In this document: piece after piece, positions 17,813 through 26,131 of the stretch
Layout: each line of letters starts with the position of its first letter
Numbering within the stretch: position 1 is the first letter of the stretch
NCBI GenBank assembly: GCA_016938735.1
Contig: JAFGUB010000026.1
Span: 19,591 to 83,590, forward strand
From: Campylobacterales bacterium
GTDB lineage: Bacteria; Campylobacterota; Campylobacteria; Campylobacterales; Sulfurimonadaceae
Length of the DNA: 64,000 nucleotides
Direction: 5' to 3'
Position numbers and translations under genes: made by a program
Notes under the pieces: model-generated
Seen by the model: only the letters and a program-made list of their open reading frames with translations
What the model was told of the DNA's origin: nothing
The model's database searches: none

Positions 17813-18238
17813 ATGATGAAAACAGGTATCGCTTTTTTTGCTGCTGCGCTGCTGATGGCGGGTTGCGGTACGCAAGAGCGCGAGGGAAGTTATGTTTCGG
17901 TTCCTTCGATAACGCTCTATCCGTATAACGTGGCGCAGATGCGGCTCACCTTTGGCGCGGGGGCCACGCTGGCGCATGACCAAGGTGATTTTGCTTACCA
18001 TCGAGCCGATGAGGCTTACACAGGAACCTATACGCTCACGCAGCAAGATCAGCTCATGGACGGCCAAACGCGCAGCGTCGTGACCGCCATCGAGTACCAA
18101 ACCAAAGAGGGGTATGCACTAAGCGCCGATCTCTCTGCATACAACGGAACGCTCAATGTCGGGGAGACGCTTTTGATAAGTGGAGATCTATTGCTTGGCG
18201 GCGTGGTGAGCAAGATTGAGATTGAGCGGCTTGAGTGA
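17813..18238 (+). CDS. Lipoprotein of unknown function at the end of the pilus run
   Basis: This is a protein of about 141 residues with a lipoprotein signal: FFAAALLMAGC with the lipobox cysteine near residue 18. Two adjacent ATG codons are possible starts. The mature part is small and polar (SITLYPYNVAQMRL, TYTLTQQDQLMDG) without a recognised domain. The MSHA machine needs an outer-membrane partner for secretin assembly, and a small lipoprotein at the end of the operon could fill that role; this is inference. Its 3' end faces that of the pilin gene, three bases away. Confidence 0.65.
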   Translation: MMKTGIAFFAAALLMAGCGTQEREGSYVSVPSITLYPYNVAQMRLTFGAGATLAHDQGDFAYHRADEAYTGTYTLTQQDQLMDGQTRSVVTAIEYQTKEGYALSADLSAYNGTLNVGETLLISGDLLLGGVVSKIEIERLE

Positions 18239-18241
18239 CGC

Positions 18242-18688
18242 TTAGGATTGAAGGGTAAAGGTCCCTTTTTGGGGATCGTATTTCCAATAGCGACCGATGC
18301 AGGGTTTGTTCTCTTTGCATTTTGATGCGCCTTTGGAGGGATGGCTGGCCGGTCCGTAGTACTCAAGCGCGGTGGCATCTTTGAAGCTCCAATCTAAAGG
18401 GGCGGGTTTGAGGATTGCATCGAGCGGATTTCCTAAAGTGCTTGGATAGCCGTCGCTGTTGAGCGCAGAGGCGTCGATCGAGGCACCGCAGGTAAAGCCC
18501 CCCTCATTGATGATCCACTCCCCATGACACGCATCAATCGCAACCTGTACCGAAGCGGCGGTGGAGAGCTCTGCAGAGATTTTGGCGTTGTCGCTAAGGC
18601 CGGTAAATTTGGGAATGGCCACCGCGGAGAGCACCCCGATGATCACGATGGCCATGATCAATTCGAGGAGGGTGAAGGCTTTGGGCAT
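18242..18688 (-). CDS. MshA-like type IV prepilin (second copy)
   Basis: This is a 148-residue prepilin: leader MPKA then FTLLELIMAIVIIGVLSAVA, mature Glu5 present; the residue before the cut is Ala. Four cysteines (DACHG, FTCGAS, SKCKEN, PCIGR) could make two disulfides. It follows the other pilin gene by four bases, on the strand opposite the machinery genes, and is probably transcribed from the same promoter. The two proteins share the N-terminal helix and the ATAIPKFxxL / AVAIPKFxxL region but differ in the globular part. Confidence 0.8.
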   Translation of the reverse strand: MPKAFTLLELIMAIVIIGVLSAVAIPKFTGLSDNAKISAELSTAASVQVAIDACHGEWIINEGGFTCGASIDASALNSDGYPSTLGNPLDAILKPAPLDWSFKDATALEYYGPASHPSKGASKCKENKPCIGRYWKYDPQKGTFTLQS

Positions 18689-18692
18689 TATG

Positions 18693-19133
18693 TTAGTAGG
18701 TTAGTGTTACGGCAGTTGTAGAGTTAGTTTCCGTCCAAACATTGGAGCATTTAGCTTGAGATTTACTGTCGTTGAAATTACCACAGTTGACACCGTAAAT
18801 CACAGTTCTGTCGGTTGTATTCAAGGCGATTGCAGCTACCAAATCACCATCGGCTGGGTCATTGTAAGAGTAAGTATTCCCGGTGTAGGTCCATCCCTTT
18901 CCGCTGATTTTGAGGATGTCTGCTAGTGTAAACGTAGTGTTGTTTTCAAGATCTTGATAATTCACTGCAGCGTTCACGGCTGAAGTAGCGCTGTCAGTTA
19001 CTAGTTTTACAACGCTGTTTGCTTCCGCATTCTGCTTTAGATCTTTAAACTTCGGAATCGCCGTAGCCGCTAAAACTCCAATGATGACAATGACGAAAAT
19101 CAACTCGATCAGAGTGAAACCGTTTCTACGCAT
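18693..19133 (-). CDS. mshA: MshA-like major type IV prepilin
   Basis: This is a 146-residue prepilin with leader MRRNG then FTLIELIFVIVIIGVLAATA, the canonical class III site with Gly before the cut and Glu5. The globular half ends in a disulfide-loop candidate (GVNCGN...AKCSN). It has its own strong promoter and a good AAGGGG Shine-Dalgarno sequence, as expected for the abundant structural subunit. Convergent with the machinery genes. The symbol is assigned by context; which of the two pilins is the major subunit is inferred from promoter proximity. Confidence 0.75.
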   Translation of the reverse strand: MRRNGFTLIELIFVIVIIGVLAATAIPKFKDLKQNAEANSVVKLVTDSATSAVNAAVNYQDLENNTTFTLADILKISGKGWTYTGNTYSYNDPADGDLVAAIALNTTDRTVIYGVNCGNFNDSKSQAKCSNVWTETNSTTAVTLTY

Positions 19134-19166
19134 AAGAACCCCTTTTAGGTCGAAAATAGTGGACTC

Positions 19167-19195
19167 AGTATAGTCTAAATTGCTTTACATGTAAA
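19167..19195 (-). promoter_or_regulatory. Near-consensus sigma-70 promoter of the pilin genes with palindrome over -35
   Basis: On the reverse strand TTTACA, a 17-base spacer and TATACT form an almost perfect promoter. The predicted transcript start is about 27 bases upstream of the pilin ATG. The -35 hexamer is part of the palindrome TTACATGTAA (19185-19194), so a protein bound to it would block or alter polymerase binding. Confidence 0.8.
19185..19194. repeat. TTACATGTAA palindrome over the mshA -35 box
   Basis: Exact intergenic copy in the 12-bp form TTTACATGTAAA; contains the -35 hexamer of the pilin promoter. Confidence 0.9.
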
Positions 19196-19215
19196 GAAAC
19201 ATGGCCCAAAAAAGG

Positions 19216-21744
19216 CTATTCCGATGCAATGCGCATCTTCAAGAAACGCTTCAGGGCATTATAGAGGCGCTCCTCTTCAATTGGCTTGGCGATAAAACCG
19301 TCCATACCGGCTTTGATGAAGCGCTCCTGATCGCTCTCGAGTACGCTTGCGGTCAAAACAACAATGGGGATAGGGGTGCGTGCGTGCTCCCGTTCAAATT
19401 GGCGGATGGCTTTGAGGGCGCCGATACCGCTGAGTTTGGGCATATTTTCATCGGTCAAAAAGAGATCGAAGCGTGCCGGGTCGGCTTGAAAGGTTTCTAC
19501 GGCTTCTAGGCCGTTGGTGACGAGGGTGTAGGTAATGCCGACCCCCTCAAGCAAGGAGGTGATGAGCATTTGATTGGTACTATTGTCCTCGGCGACCAGA
19601 AGATGTGCGTCAAAATGCGGCGCCTCTGTCGGCACGGATCGCTCCTCTTCGCTACGTCTTAGCTTCTCTACGGTAGCCTCATCCAAAACACGCATCAGCT
19701 CCAGCGGAGCAAAAGGGGCGCTGAGCATATGCATGTGGGGGTAGTCGTCAAAGCGTCCCGAAGGTGTCATTTCCAATAAAATGGCTTCCACTTCATGTGC
19801 GATCAAATAGGTTACATGGGGTGTATGCGCATAAGTGACGACAAGATCGGCATCCATTTCGTCGATAGAGGTACACTCTTGATAGGAAACGCCAAAATCG
19901 CGAAAATATTTTCCGATCAGTTTGATGGCAGATGCGTCTTGTGCTTCTGCATTGATGAGCGCAATGCGAAGATTGCGTATTTTTTCTGTTTCAAAAACGG
20001 GACGCTTGAGCGAGGCGCAGGAGGGGAGGGGGATCTCTACGGTAAATACGGAACCCTTTTTCGGTTCGCTTTTGAGACTGATGGTGCCGCGCATAAGCTG
20101 GGCCAGCTTGAGACTGATCGAGAGACCCAATCCGGTACCGCCGTACTCCCTTGTGGTGGAGGTGTCGGCTTGTTCAAAGGGCTTGAAAATGCGTTGCTGT
20201 TGTTCACTTGTCATCCCGATGCCGCTGTCTTGCACGGCGATATGTAGACGTTGATCTTCATAGTGGATCTTGATTTTGATCTGTCCGGCTGTGTCGGTGA
20301 ACTTGATCGCGTTGGCGATGAGGTTGGAGAGAATCTGGGCGATTCTGGTGTAGTCGCCCTCAAGGCACTGAGGCATGTGCGGATCGATATAGAGATAGTA
20401 CATCAATCCCTTTTCTTGGGCTTTAGACGCAAAGAGCAAGACCGTTTGACTCAGCTCCGTCATCGGTTCAAACGGCGCAGCAGAGATCGTGAAGGTGCCG
20501 CTTTGAATTTTGGAGAAATCCAAAATATCGTTGATGATACGTAGCAGGGATTCACCGCTTTTGTTGACGATATCGAGATAGTGTAAGCTTTTTTCATCAC
20601 TGATGCGTTTGCGCACAATCGTGACGAATCCCATGATCGCATTGAGCGGAGTGCGTATCTCATGGCTCATGTTGGAGAGAAAATCGTCTTTGGTCTGTTC
20701 CGCCGCAATCGCTTCGTCGCGGGCGCGGATGATGGGGGTGATATCGTGATGCAGTCCCAAAACGGAGACAAGGGTACCATAGGGGTCAAGCATTGGAATA
20801 ATGGTAGCATTGGTGTAAAAGAGGCTTTGATCTTCACGCTGTAGCGTCAATACCCCTTTGTAGACTTTGTGAGCTTGAAGTGCGGATGCGATCTCAAAGA
20901 GTTTACTCTCCCTACTGTCTGTGGCAAGCAGCAGGGATGCGTCACGGTCCAAGACGGTTTGCGGATCGAATTTTGCCGTTTTGATAAAGAGGTCATTAAT
21001 TCTTGAAAGGCTGCCATCAGGGCGTATATGGGTGACCATCATACTTTCATCGATGGCGAATTTGAATTGGGTTAGCTCTTGAAGCTGGTTTTGCAGGGCG
21101 ATGGTCTGCGTATAGACCTGATCGCTGAGGGTCGAATTGATCGATTCTAGTTCTCGCGTCTGAACGCGTATTTTATCTTGAATGATGACGATAAGGTCAT
21201 TAAAAACTTTGTGCAGCGCTTTGAGCGATGGGTTATAGGGCTCATAATAGGGGTGTTCGCCAAAGTAGCCCTCCCGCATCATGGTGACGATTTGGGTGAT
21301 TTCGTCGATAAAAGCCTCATCCTGCTCGCGACGTAGGCGGATCAATTCTACTTGGGCGTTGATCTGGGCAGCCATCTCGCTTAGTTCATCGTTGGAAGCA
21401 GAGAGCACGATCTCCTGGGGTCTGTCGGATTGAAAATTGAGATAGTCGAAAAAGCGTTCCAGTCCGGACTGCAGCGCAGCCAGACGATGCAGGATATGGC
21501 GCGCAAGCAGCGTTGCCAAAATGGCCATGAGTAGCAAGTTGAAGAGGTTAAAGGCGAGTTGCTTCATAAAGGTGTCTTGAAAATGGCGCTCGGCTTCAGC
21601 GCTGTGCTCTTGGTGTGCCGTTGTTTGTGCTTCGCGATAAGTGTGCAGCGCTTCAAGGACATTTTGACTGCTTAGGTAAAGGGCAAAGAGGATAGGAAGC
21701 AGTGTCAGAAGAAAAATCTTATGGGTGATTTTGAGCCGAGGCAT
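19216..21744 (-). CDS. Membrane hybrid sensor histidine kinase (PAS, HisKA, HATPase, receiver)
   Basis: This is an 842-residue protein. Two transmembrane helices near 10-27 and 63-85 enclose a small periplasmic loop. A HAMP-like linker follows, then a coiled coil (about 190-225), a PAS domain (about 225-340), HisKA with SHEIRTPLNAIMGF (phospho-acceptor His near 361), and HATPase with N box ANAIKF and G box DSGIGM. A pseudo-receiver-like stretch comes before a C-terminal receiver with Asp in LFLTDENMP. I prefer the ATG to the TTG two codons upstream; an AAGG element precedes it. The input signal is unknown. No partner regulator is adjacent. Confidence 0.85.
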   Translation of the reverse strand: MPRLKITHKIFLLTLLPILFALYLSSQNVLEALHTYREAQTTAHQEHSAEAERHFQDTFMKQLAFNLFNLLLMAILATLLARHILHRLAALQSGLERFFDYLNFQSDRPQEIVLSASNDELSEMAAQINAQVELIRLRREQDEAFIDEITQIVTMMREGYFGEHPYYEPYNPSLKALHKVFNDLIVIIQDKIRVQTRELESINSTLSDQVYTQTIALQNQLQELTQFKFAIDESMMVTHIRPDGSLSRINDLFIKTAKFDPQTVLDRDASLLLATDSRESKLFEIASALQAHKVYKGVLTLQREDQSLFYTNATIIPMLDPYGTLVSVLGLHHDITPIIRARDEAIAAEQTKDDFLSNMSHEIRTPLNAIMGFVTIVRKRISDEKSLHYLDIVNKSGESLLRIINDILDFSKIQSGTFTISAAPFEPMTELSQTVLLFASKAQEKGLMYYLYIDPHMPQCLEGDYTRIAQILSNLIANAIKFTDTAGQIKIKIHYEDQRLHIAVQDSGIGMTSEQQQRIFKPFEQADTSTTREYGGTGLGLSISLKLAQLMRGTISLKSEPKKGSVFTVEIPLPSCASLKRPVFETEKIRNLRIALINAEAQDASAIKLIGKYFRDFGVSYQECTSIDEMDADLVVTYAHTPHVTYLIAHEVEAILLEMTPSGRFDDYPHMHMLSAPFAPLELMRVLDEATVEKLRRSEEERSVPTEAPHFDAHLLVAEDNSTNQMLITSLLEGVGITYTLVTNGLEAVETFQADPARFDLFLTDENMPKLSGIGALKAIRQFEREHARTPIPIVVLTASVLESDQERFIKAGMDGFIAKPIEEERLYNALKRFLKMRIASE

Positions 21745-21790
21745 TGCCAAGAGACCTTTTTTGAGAATGAAGCATGATAGTAGATTGCGC

Positions 21791-21796
21791 TACAAT
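21791..21796 (+). promoter_or_regulatory. -10 box of cmoA, leaderless arrangement
   Basis: TACAAT ends six bases before the cmoA ATG, and no Shine-Dalgarno sequence is visible. The expected transcript start coincides with the ATG. Confidence 0.5.
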
Positions 21797-21802
21797 TGCG
21801 CT

Positions 21803-22510
21803 ATGAAAGACAGAGTTTTTGAAAAACCGATCGCCAAGCAATTTGAGTTTGATGCCGACGTCGCAGCTGTTTTTGACGATATGCTGGTGCGCTCAGTTCC
21901 ATTTTATACGACCGCGATGGAGATCACGAAGACGCTTGCTCTGGCCTACTTAGCGGAGGGGGGGAGAGTCTACGATCTGGGCTGCTCTACTGCGTCGCTC
22001 TTGCTTGAAATCGAGCGATCGGCCCCTTTTTCTTTAGAGCTTGTCGGCATTGATAACGCCGAAGCGATGCTCTCTCAGGCGCGCAAAAAGATTGAAGCGT
22101 TTGGCTCTTCGGTCACGTTGTGTCATGCCGATGTACTGCATTTTGACTACCTTGCTTGTGATGTTGTGGTGAGCAACTATACGCTTCAGTTCATCCGTCC
22201 GTTGATGCGTGAGTCACTACTACAGCGGATCGCCGATGCACTCAAAGAAGGCGGTGTTTTTCTCTTTAGCGAAAAGATCATCAGTGATAACAAAGGGTTG
22301 AGTAAGAAACTGATCGACATCTATCATCAATTCAAAAAAACACAGGGCTACAGCGAGTACGAGATTATGCAAAAGCGCGAAGCACTTGAAAACGTGCTGG
22401 TGCCTTACACCGAAGCCGAGAATATTGCCATGGCCAAACGGTGCGGCTTTCGCCATTGCGAGAGTGTCTTTCGCTGGGGAAATTTTGCGACGTTTATCGC
22501 GCTGAGGTAG
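21803..22510 (+). CDS. cmoA: Carboxy-S-adenosyl-L-methionine synthase
   Basis: This is a 235-residue SAM-dependent enzyme of the Rossmann methyltransferase fold. The SAM motif is VYDLGCSTASLLLEI, followed by LVGIDNAEAML and VVVSNYTLQFI. The opening VFEKPIAKQFEFDADVAAVFDDM and the PFY motif are typical of CmoA, which makes carboxy-SAM from SAM and prephenate for wobble-uridine modification of tRNA by CmoB. cmoB is not in the window. Start chosen at the ATG that gives the family N-terminus. Divergent from the hybrid kinase. Confidence 0.88.
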   Translation: MKDRVFEKPIAKQFEFDADVAAVFDDMLVRSVPFYTTAMEITKTLALAYLAEGGRVYDLGCSTASLLLEIERSAPFSLELVGIDNAEAMLSQARKKIEAFGSSVTLCHADVLHFDYLACDVVVSNYTLQFIRPLMRESLLQRIADALKEGGVFLFSEKIISDNKGLSKKLIDIYHQFKKTQGYSEYEIMQKREALENVLVPYTEAENIAMAKRCGFRHCESVFRWGNFATFIALR

Positions 22511-22511
22511 C

Positions 22512-22673
22512 TTACTGGAATTCGATCAGGTTATCGTCGCAGACTTTGTGATAATAGCCTTGATAGTCGTAGAGCTCTTCGCAGTCGTTGTAGTAGCGCG
22601 CGGAGACGCCTCGTTTGTTGACGCAGCCGGCAAGCAGCAGAAGAATGATGCATGAAAGGATAAGACGGAACAT
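22512..22673 (-). CDS. Small lipoprotein
   Basis: This is a 53-residue protein with a lipoprotein signal (RLILSCIILLLLAGC); the lipobox cysteine is followed by a short polar tail with two further cysteines (NDCEELY, KVCDDN). The start at MFRL gives a normal signal peptide. A TACAAT -10 box ends only seven bases upstream and no Shine-Dalgarno sequence is visible. Its ATG and that of the peptidase on the other strand share the bases CATG, head to head. Function unknown. Confidence 0.6.
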   Translation of the reverse strand: MFRLILSCIILLLLAGCVNKRGVSARYYNDCEELYDYQGYYHKVCDDNLIEFQ

Positions 22674-23922
22674 GGCGGTGATTGTATCCAAAGCAGACAA
22701 AAGCGCGCAAGTGATCGAGATTTTTCAGATGCTCTGTACTATTGCACACTGCTCGGGTGAGGCGTCGGCGATGTTGGCTTTTTTGCAAGCTGAAGCGCTT
22801 CGATGCGGCTATAAGACGCAAAGCGACTCGGCGCGCAATCTGCTTTGTTCGCGCGCTGGAAGCCGTGTGACCTTGCAGGCGCACTACGATATGGTCTGCA
22901 TCGGCGATGCGCCAAAGATTGAATGCTATGAGCAAGAGGGGTGGCTACGCGCCAAAGAGAGCTCACTGGGTGCCGATAACGGCATTGCGGTAGCGATGAT
23001 GATTGCGCTGATGCGCGAAGGCGCCGCGGTCGATCTGCTCTTTACAGCCGATGAAGAGATCGGACTTTTGGGTGCTAGGGCCTTACATGTAAGGCTCAAA
23101 ACCCCTTATATGCTCAATCTTGACAGTGAGAGTGAAGGGGTCGTGACGGTCGGATGTGCGGGCGGCGTCGATATCATTGCCGAGTTGCCTATCAGCTACA
23201 CCTCCTCTTGCGTCCCCACACAAACCTTACATGTAAGCGATCTGCCCGGCGGTCACTCGGGGATCGATATCGACAAGCAGATCCCAAATGCCCTGCAAGA
23301 GCTGTTACGCCAACCGTTTGAAGGCGCTTTGATCGAACTTCGCGGCGGCGAGCGGCGCAATGCCATCCCCAGATCGGCGTTCGCACGGCTTGCATGTACA
23401 CAAGGCGACGCGCAGATGTGTCGCCGTATCGATCAGAGCGATACGATTCTAGCGATGCTGCGCGGCGCGGCGCACGGGGTGATCGCCTATGCACCTGATG
23501 GCAGCGTCGAGACCAGTATTAATCTGGCGATGGTCGAAACGCTTGAAGCCTCTTTAAGGGTTCATCTCAGTGCCAGATCAATGCGCCGCGATGCCCTTTT
23601 GGAGCTACTGGAGCGAACACGTGCCTATTACGGCGCTTATGGTTGTACGGTGCATGATGAGGGATGGTACGATCCTTGGGAGGTCGAAGCGGGAGCGTGG
23701 CGCGATCACGTCGCGGCTTGCGTGGCGGCAGAGCTGGGATCGGTACATGTAGAGACGATTCATGCGGGACTGGAGTGTGGCGTGATCAAAACGCGCTATC
23801 CTCATATTCAGATGGCCTCCATCGGCCCCGACATCGTTGCGCCGCATTCGATCCGCGAAAAGGTCAATATCGCCTCAATTGGGCGCGTTTTTGCGTGCGT
23901 GCGGCGCATTATCGCGCTTTGA
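22672..23922 (+). CDS. pepD: PepD-like aminoacyl-histidine dipeptidase (M20 family)
   Basis: This is a 416-residue metallopeptidase with the M20 motifs HYDMVC (first metal His and catalytic Asp), SLGADNGIAVA (bridging Asp) and TADEEIGLLGA (catalytic Glu pair). PGGHSGIDI in the lid domain is typical of PepD. It is shorter than E. coli PepD (485 residues), with a reduced lid. Predicted to cleave Xaa-His or other dipeptides in the cytoplasm. The start overlaps head to head with the lipoprotein gene; a GTG two codons downstream is the alternative. The 3' end overlaps nth by 14 bases. Contains two exact TTACATGTAA copies, both read LHV. Confidence 0.78.
   Translation: MAVIVSKADKSAQVIEIFQMLCTIAHCSGEASAMLAFLQAEALRCGYKTQSDSARNLLCSRAGSRVTLQAHYDMVCIGDAPKIECYEQEGWLRAKESSLGADNGIAVAMMIALMREGAAVDLLFTADEEIGLLGARALHVRLKTPYMLNLDSESEGVVTVGCAGGVDIIAELPISYTSSCVPTQTLHVSDLPGGHSGIDIDKQIPNALQELLRQPFEGALIELRGGERRNAIPRSAFARLACTQGDAQMCRRIDQSDTILAMLRGAAHGVIAYAPDGSVETSINLAMVETLEASLRVHLSARSMRRDALLELLERTRAYYGAYGCTVHDEGWYDPWEVEAGAWRDHVAACVAAELGSVHVETIHAGLECGVIKTRYPHIQMASIGPDIVAPHSIREKVNIASIGRVFACVRRIIAL
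23083..23092. repeat. TTACATGTAA palindrome in pepD-like gene, first copy
   Basis: Exact; extended palindrome GCCTTACATGTAAGGC of 16 bases; read LHV. Confidence 0.9.
23227..23236. repeat. TTACATGTAA palindrome in pepD-like gene, second copy
   Basis: Exact; read LHV, 144 bases after the first copy. Confidence 0.9.
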
Positions 23923-24556
23923 AGCTCTCTTTGCTTTTGCAGTAGGACTGCAAGAAGCATTCGCTCTCGCATTTAGGATTTTTCGCGGTGCAGATGTAGC
24001 GCCCAAAGAGTACCATTCCCTGATGCAGACGGTGTAGATCGGTTTTGAAGACTTTGGTAAGGGTCGCTTCGGTCTTTAAGGCACTCTCGTCTTGACTAAG
24101 CCCCAGTCGGTGTGCGACGCGGAAAACATGGGTATCAACCGCCATAACATTGGCGCCGGTGTATTCAATCAACACGACATGCGCCGTCTTTTGCCCTACG
24201 CCCGGCAGGGTAATGAGCGCCTCCTCATCCAAAGGAATCTCTCCGCCGTAAACCTCCACCACACGCTTGGCCATTGCCAGCAAGTTTTTGGCTTTGTTGT
24301 TGAAAAAGGAGCAGCTCTGAATGAGGCTCTTGATCGATTCAAGATCGGCGCACGCGAGCGTTTGAACGTTCGGGTAGGCTTTAAAAAGCGCCGGAGTGAT
24401 CAGATTGACCCTTTTGTCGGTGCACTGCGCGGAGAGGGCGACGGCTATGATCAGTTCGTAGAGGTTGGTATAATGTAGTTCGCTCACGGCCTCGCCGTAG
24501 CGCTCAAGCAAAAGGGTGCGTATCGCTTCGACGTCACGTTTGGTCGCTTTTTTCAT
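23909..24556 (-). CDS. nth: Endonuclease III (base-excision DNA glycosylase/AP lyase)
   Basis: This is a 215-residue HhH-GPD enzyme. The hairpin-helix-hairpin and catalytic lysine are in LPGVGQKTAHVVL, and the catalytic aspartate in AVDTHVFRVAHRLGL. The C-terminal iron-sulfur cysteines are spaced C-x6-C-x3-C-x5-C (CTAKNPKC, ESEC, FLQSYC), one residue longer in the middle than the C-x6-C-x2-C-x5-C of E. coli Nth. It removes oxidised pyrimidines. Convergent and overlapping with the pepD-like gene. Confidence 0.92.
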   Translation of the reverse strand: MKKATKRDVEAIRTLLLERYGEAVSELHYTNLYELIIAVALSAQCTDKRVNLITPALFKAYPNVQTLACADLESIKSLIQSCSFFNNKAKNLLAMAKRVVEVYGGEIPLDEEALITLPGVGQKTAHVVLIEYTGANVMAVDTHVFRVAHRLGLSQDESALKTEATLTKVFKTDLHRLHQGMVLFGRYICTAKNPKCESECFLQSYCKSKESFKAR

Positions 24557-24593
24557 TCCGGTCCCTTTTGACCTTAAAGATAGTTAACTGTGC

Positions 24594-24599
24594 TACAAT
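24594..24599 (+). promoter_or_regulatory. -10 box upstream of the degenerate kinase gene
   Basis: TACAAT lies 30 bases before the ATG, in the divergent gap with nth. A TTGACC element lies 20 bases further upstream, too far for a standard -35. Confidence 0.4.
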
Positions 24600-24628
24600 G
24601 AGCCACAAAAAAATGTAGGATCAGCGTT

Positions 24629-26116
24629 ATGTTTGTTGATTGGTTGCGCAAATGGTTCTCTCTTGGTTCAAACGATGAAGAGGAGTGTATCGACAAAGCG
24701 CTTTACTATCAATTGCTTGACCTCAACTGCGACGCCATCGCTTTTTATCTGCAAGAGGGTGGACTTGTCGGTGCCAACAGCCGTTTTTTGAGCTGTTTCG
24801 GACTTGACTCTTTGGATGCTTTTAATGCGCGATACGGCTCGCTTCGTGCTTTGTTTGAACGCGAAGAGGATGTGCTGCTGAGCGAAAATGACACAGTTTG
24901 GCTCGAATATGTTCGCCGCAACCATCCCAAAGGATACGGCGTCGAGTTTAAAGGCGTAAACGGCGAGCGTAGACGTTTGCTGATGGTGGTATCAAAGCTT
25001 CCAAAAGAGGAAAAGGAACTTTACTATCTCACCTTCAAAGAGGCAGACGAGATTGATGCGCTTCAATTGCGGCTGATGCAAAGCGATGCCGGCAAGCAGG
25101 CTTTTCTCTCGGAAGTCGGTATGCAGTTTCGTACCCCCATGCAGGGCATTTTGGGTTTTGTGAAGATGCTTGAATCGAGTCCCATGGACGAGACGCAAAG
25201 CAGCTATTTGAGGCAGGTCTCGCAAAGCGCGCGGGAGCTGGTGACCAATATCGAAAACATCCTCGATACGGCAGAACTTGAGACGCTTCAAGAGCCGAAA
25301 CTGATGATCGCTCGGTTTCATCCTCAAGTCGAAATAGAAAATCTACTGAATGTCTTTGTTCCCAAGGCGATGTCTTGCGGGGCGACGCTGAGCGGAGAGG
25401 TTGATCCGCTGCTGCCTTCAGTGCTTCGCGGCGATATTAAACGGCTCAAGCAGCTGCTCTTTTCGGTTTTGACCTATGCGATACAGGTGAGTCGGCCCAG
25501 AAGTGAGCTGATTTTAAGCCTAAAAGTACATGAACGTACTCAGGAACGTGTGTCGGTCGGTTTTGGGATGCTCATCACCCAAACGATCGCTGATCCCGCT
25601 AGAGACGACATGCGCCTCATTTCTACACTGATCTCTCTGCTTGGGGGGTCTTTGACGATCAAAAGCAGTGATGAGGGTAGAGCTGCATTGGCCTTTGAGC
25701 TCTCTTTTGAGATCGAGCAGCCGGTCAAGCTCTCGAGCGAACAGGTTAAACGACGTAGGGCTCTTGTTGTAGAAGACAACCGTATCAATCAAAACCTGAT
25801 GCGGTTGATGCTTGAAGGTTATGAAATTGATGTTACATTGGCCGATAACGGTGAGGAAGCAGTAGAACTTGCAGCCAAAAAAGAGTTCGACATCATCTTT
25901 ATGGATATCGATATGCCGATCAAAAACGGTATCGAGGCGACAAAACAGATCAAAGCCAAGCGCCCTAGAGAAGCTCGTTTTGTTCCTATTGTCGCTGTGA
26001 CGGCGCTTGCAATGCAAGCAGATGAACAGCGGCTGCTTGAGGCGGGACTGGATGACTACATGGCAAAACCGTTGACGCGCGAAATGTTGCGTTTGGTACT
26101 TGAAAAATATCTTTGA
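24629..26116 (+). CDS. Degenerate hybrid histidine kinase with intact receiver domain
   Basis: This is a 495-residue cytoplasmic protein. A PAS-like domain (about 25-140) is followed by a HisKA-like helix pair in which the H box reads FLSEVGMQFRTPM: methionine 165 stands where the phospho-accepting histidine should be. The HATPase part lacks a recognisable N-box asparagine (QLLFSVLTYAIQVS) and lacks the DxGxG box. The C-terminal receiver is complete, with Asp426 in FMDIDMP and the KP lysine (YMAKPL). It therefore looks like a pseudokinase whose receiver could be phosphorylated by another kinase. The next gene, 15 bases downstream, encodes an intact hybrid kinase of related design. Confidence 0.82.
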   Translation: MFVDWLRKWFSLGSNDEEECIDKALYYQLLDLNCDAIAFYLQEGGLVGANSRFLSCFGLDSLDAFNARYGSLRALFEREEDVLLSENDTVWLEYVRRNHPKGYGVEFKGVNGERRRLLMVVSKLPKEEKELYYLTFKEADEIDALQLRLMQSDAGKQAFLSEVGMQFRTPMQGILGFVKMLESSPMDETQSSYLRQVSQSARELVTNIENILDTAELETLQEPKLMIARFHPQVEIENLLNVFVPKAMSCGATLSGEVDPLLPSVLRGDIKRLKQLLFSVLTYAIQVSRPRSELILSLKVHERTQERVSVGFGMLITQTIADPARDDMRLISTLISLLGGSLTIKSSDEGRAALAFELSFEIEQPVKLSSEQVKRRRALVVEDNRINQNLMRLMLEGYEIDVTLADNGEEAVELAAKKEFDIIFMDIDMPIKNGIEATKQIKAKRPREARFVPIVAVTALAMQADEQRLLEAGLDDYMAKPLTREMLRLVLEKYL

Positions 26117-26131
26117 TACGGAGCCTTTGGA

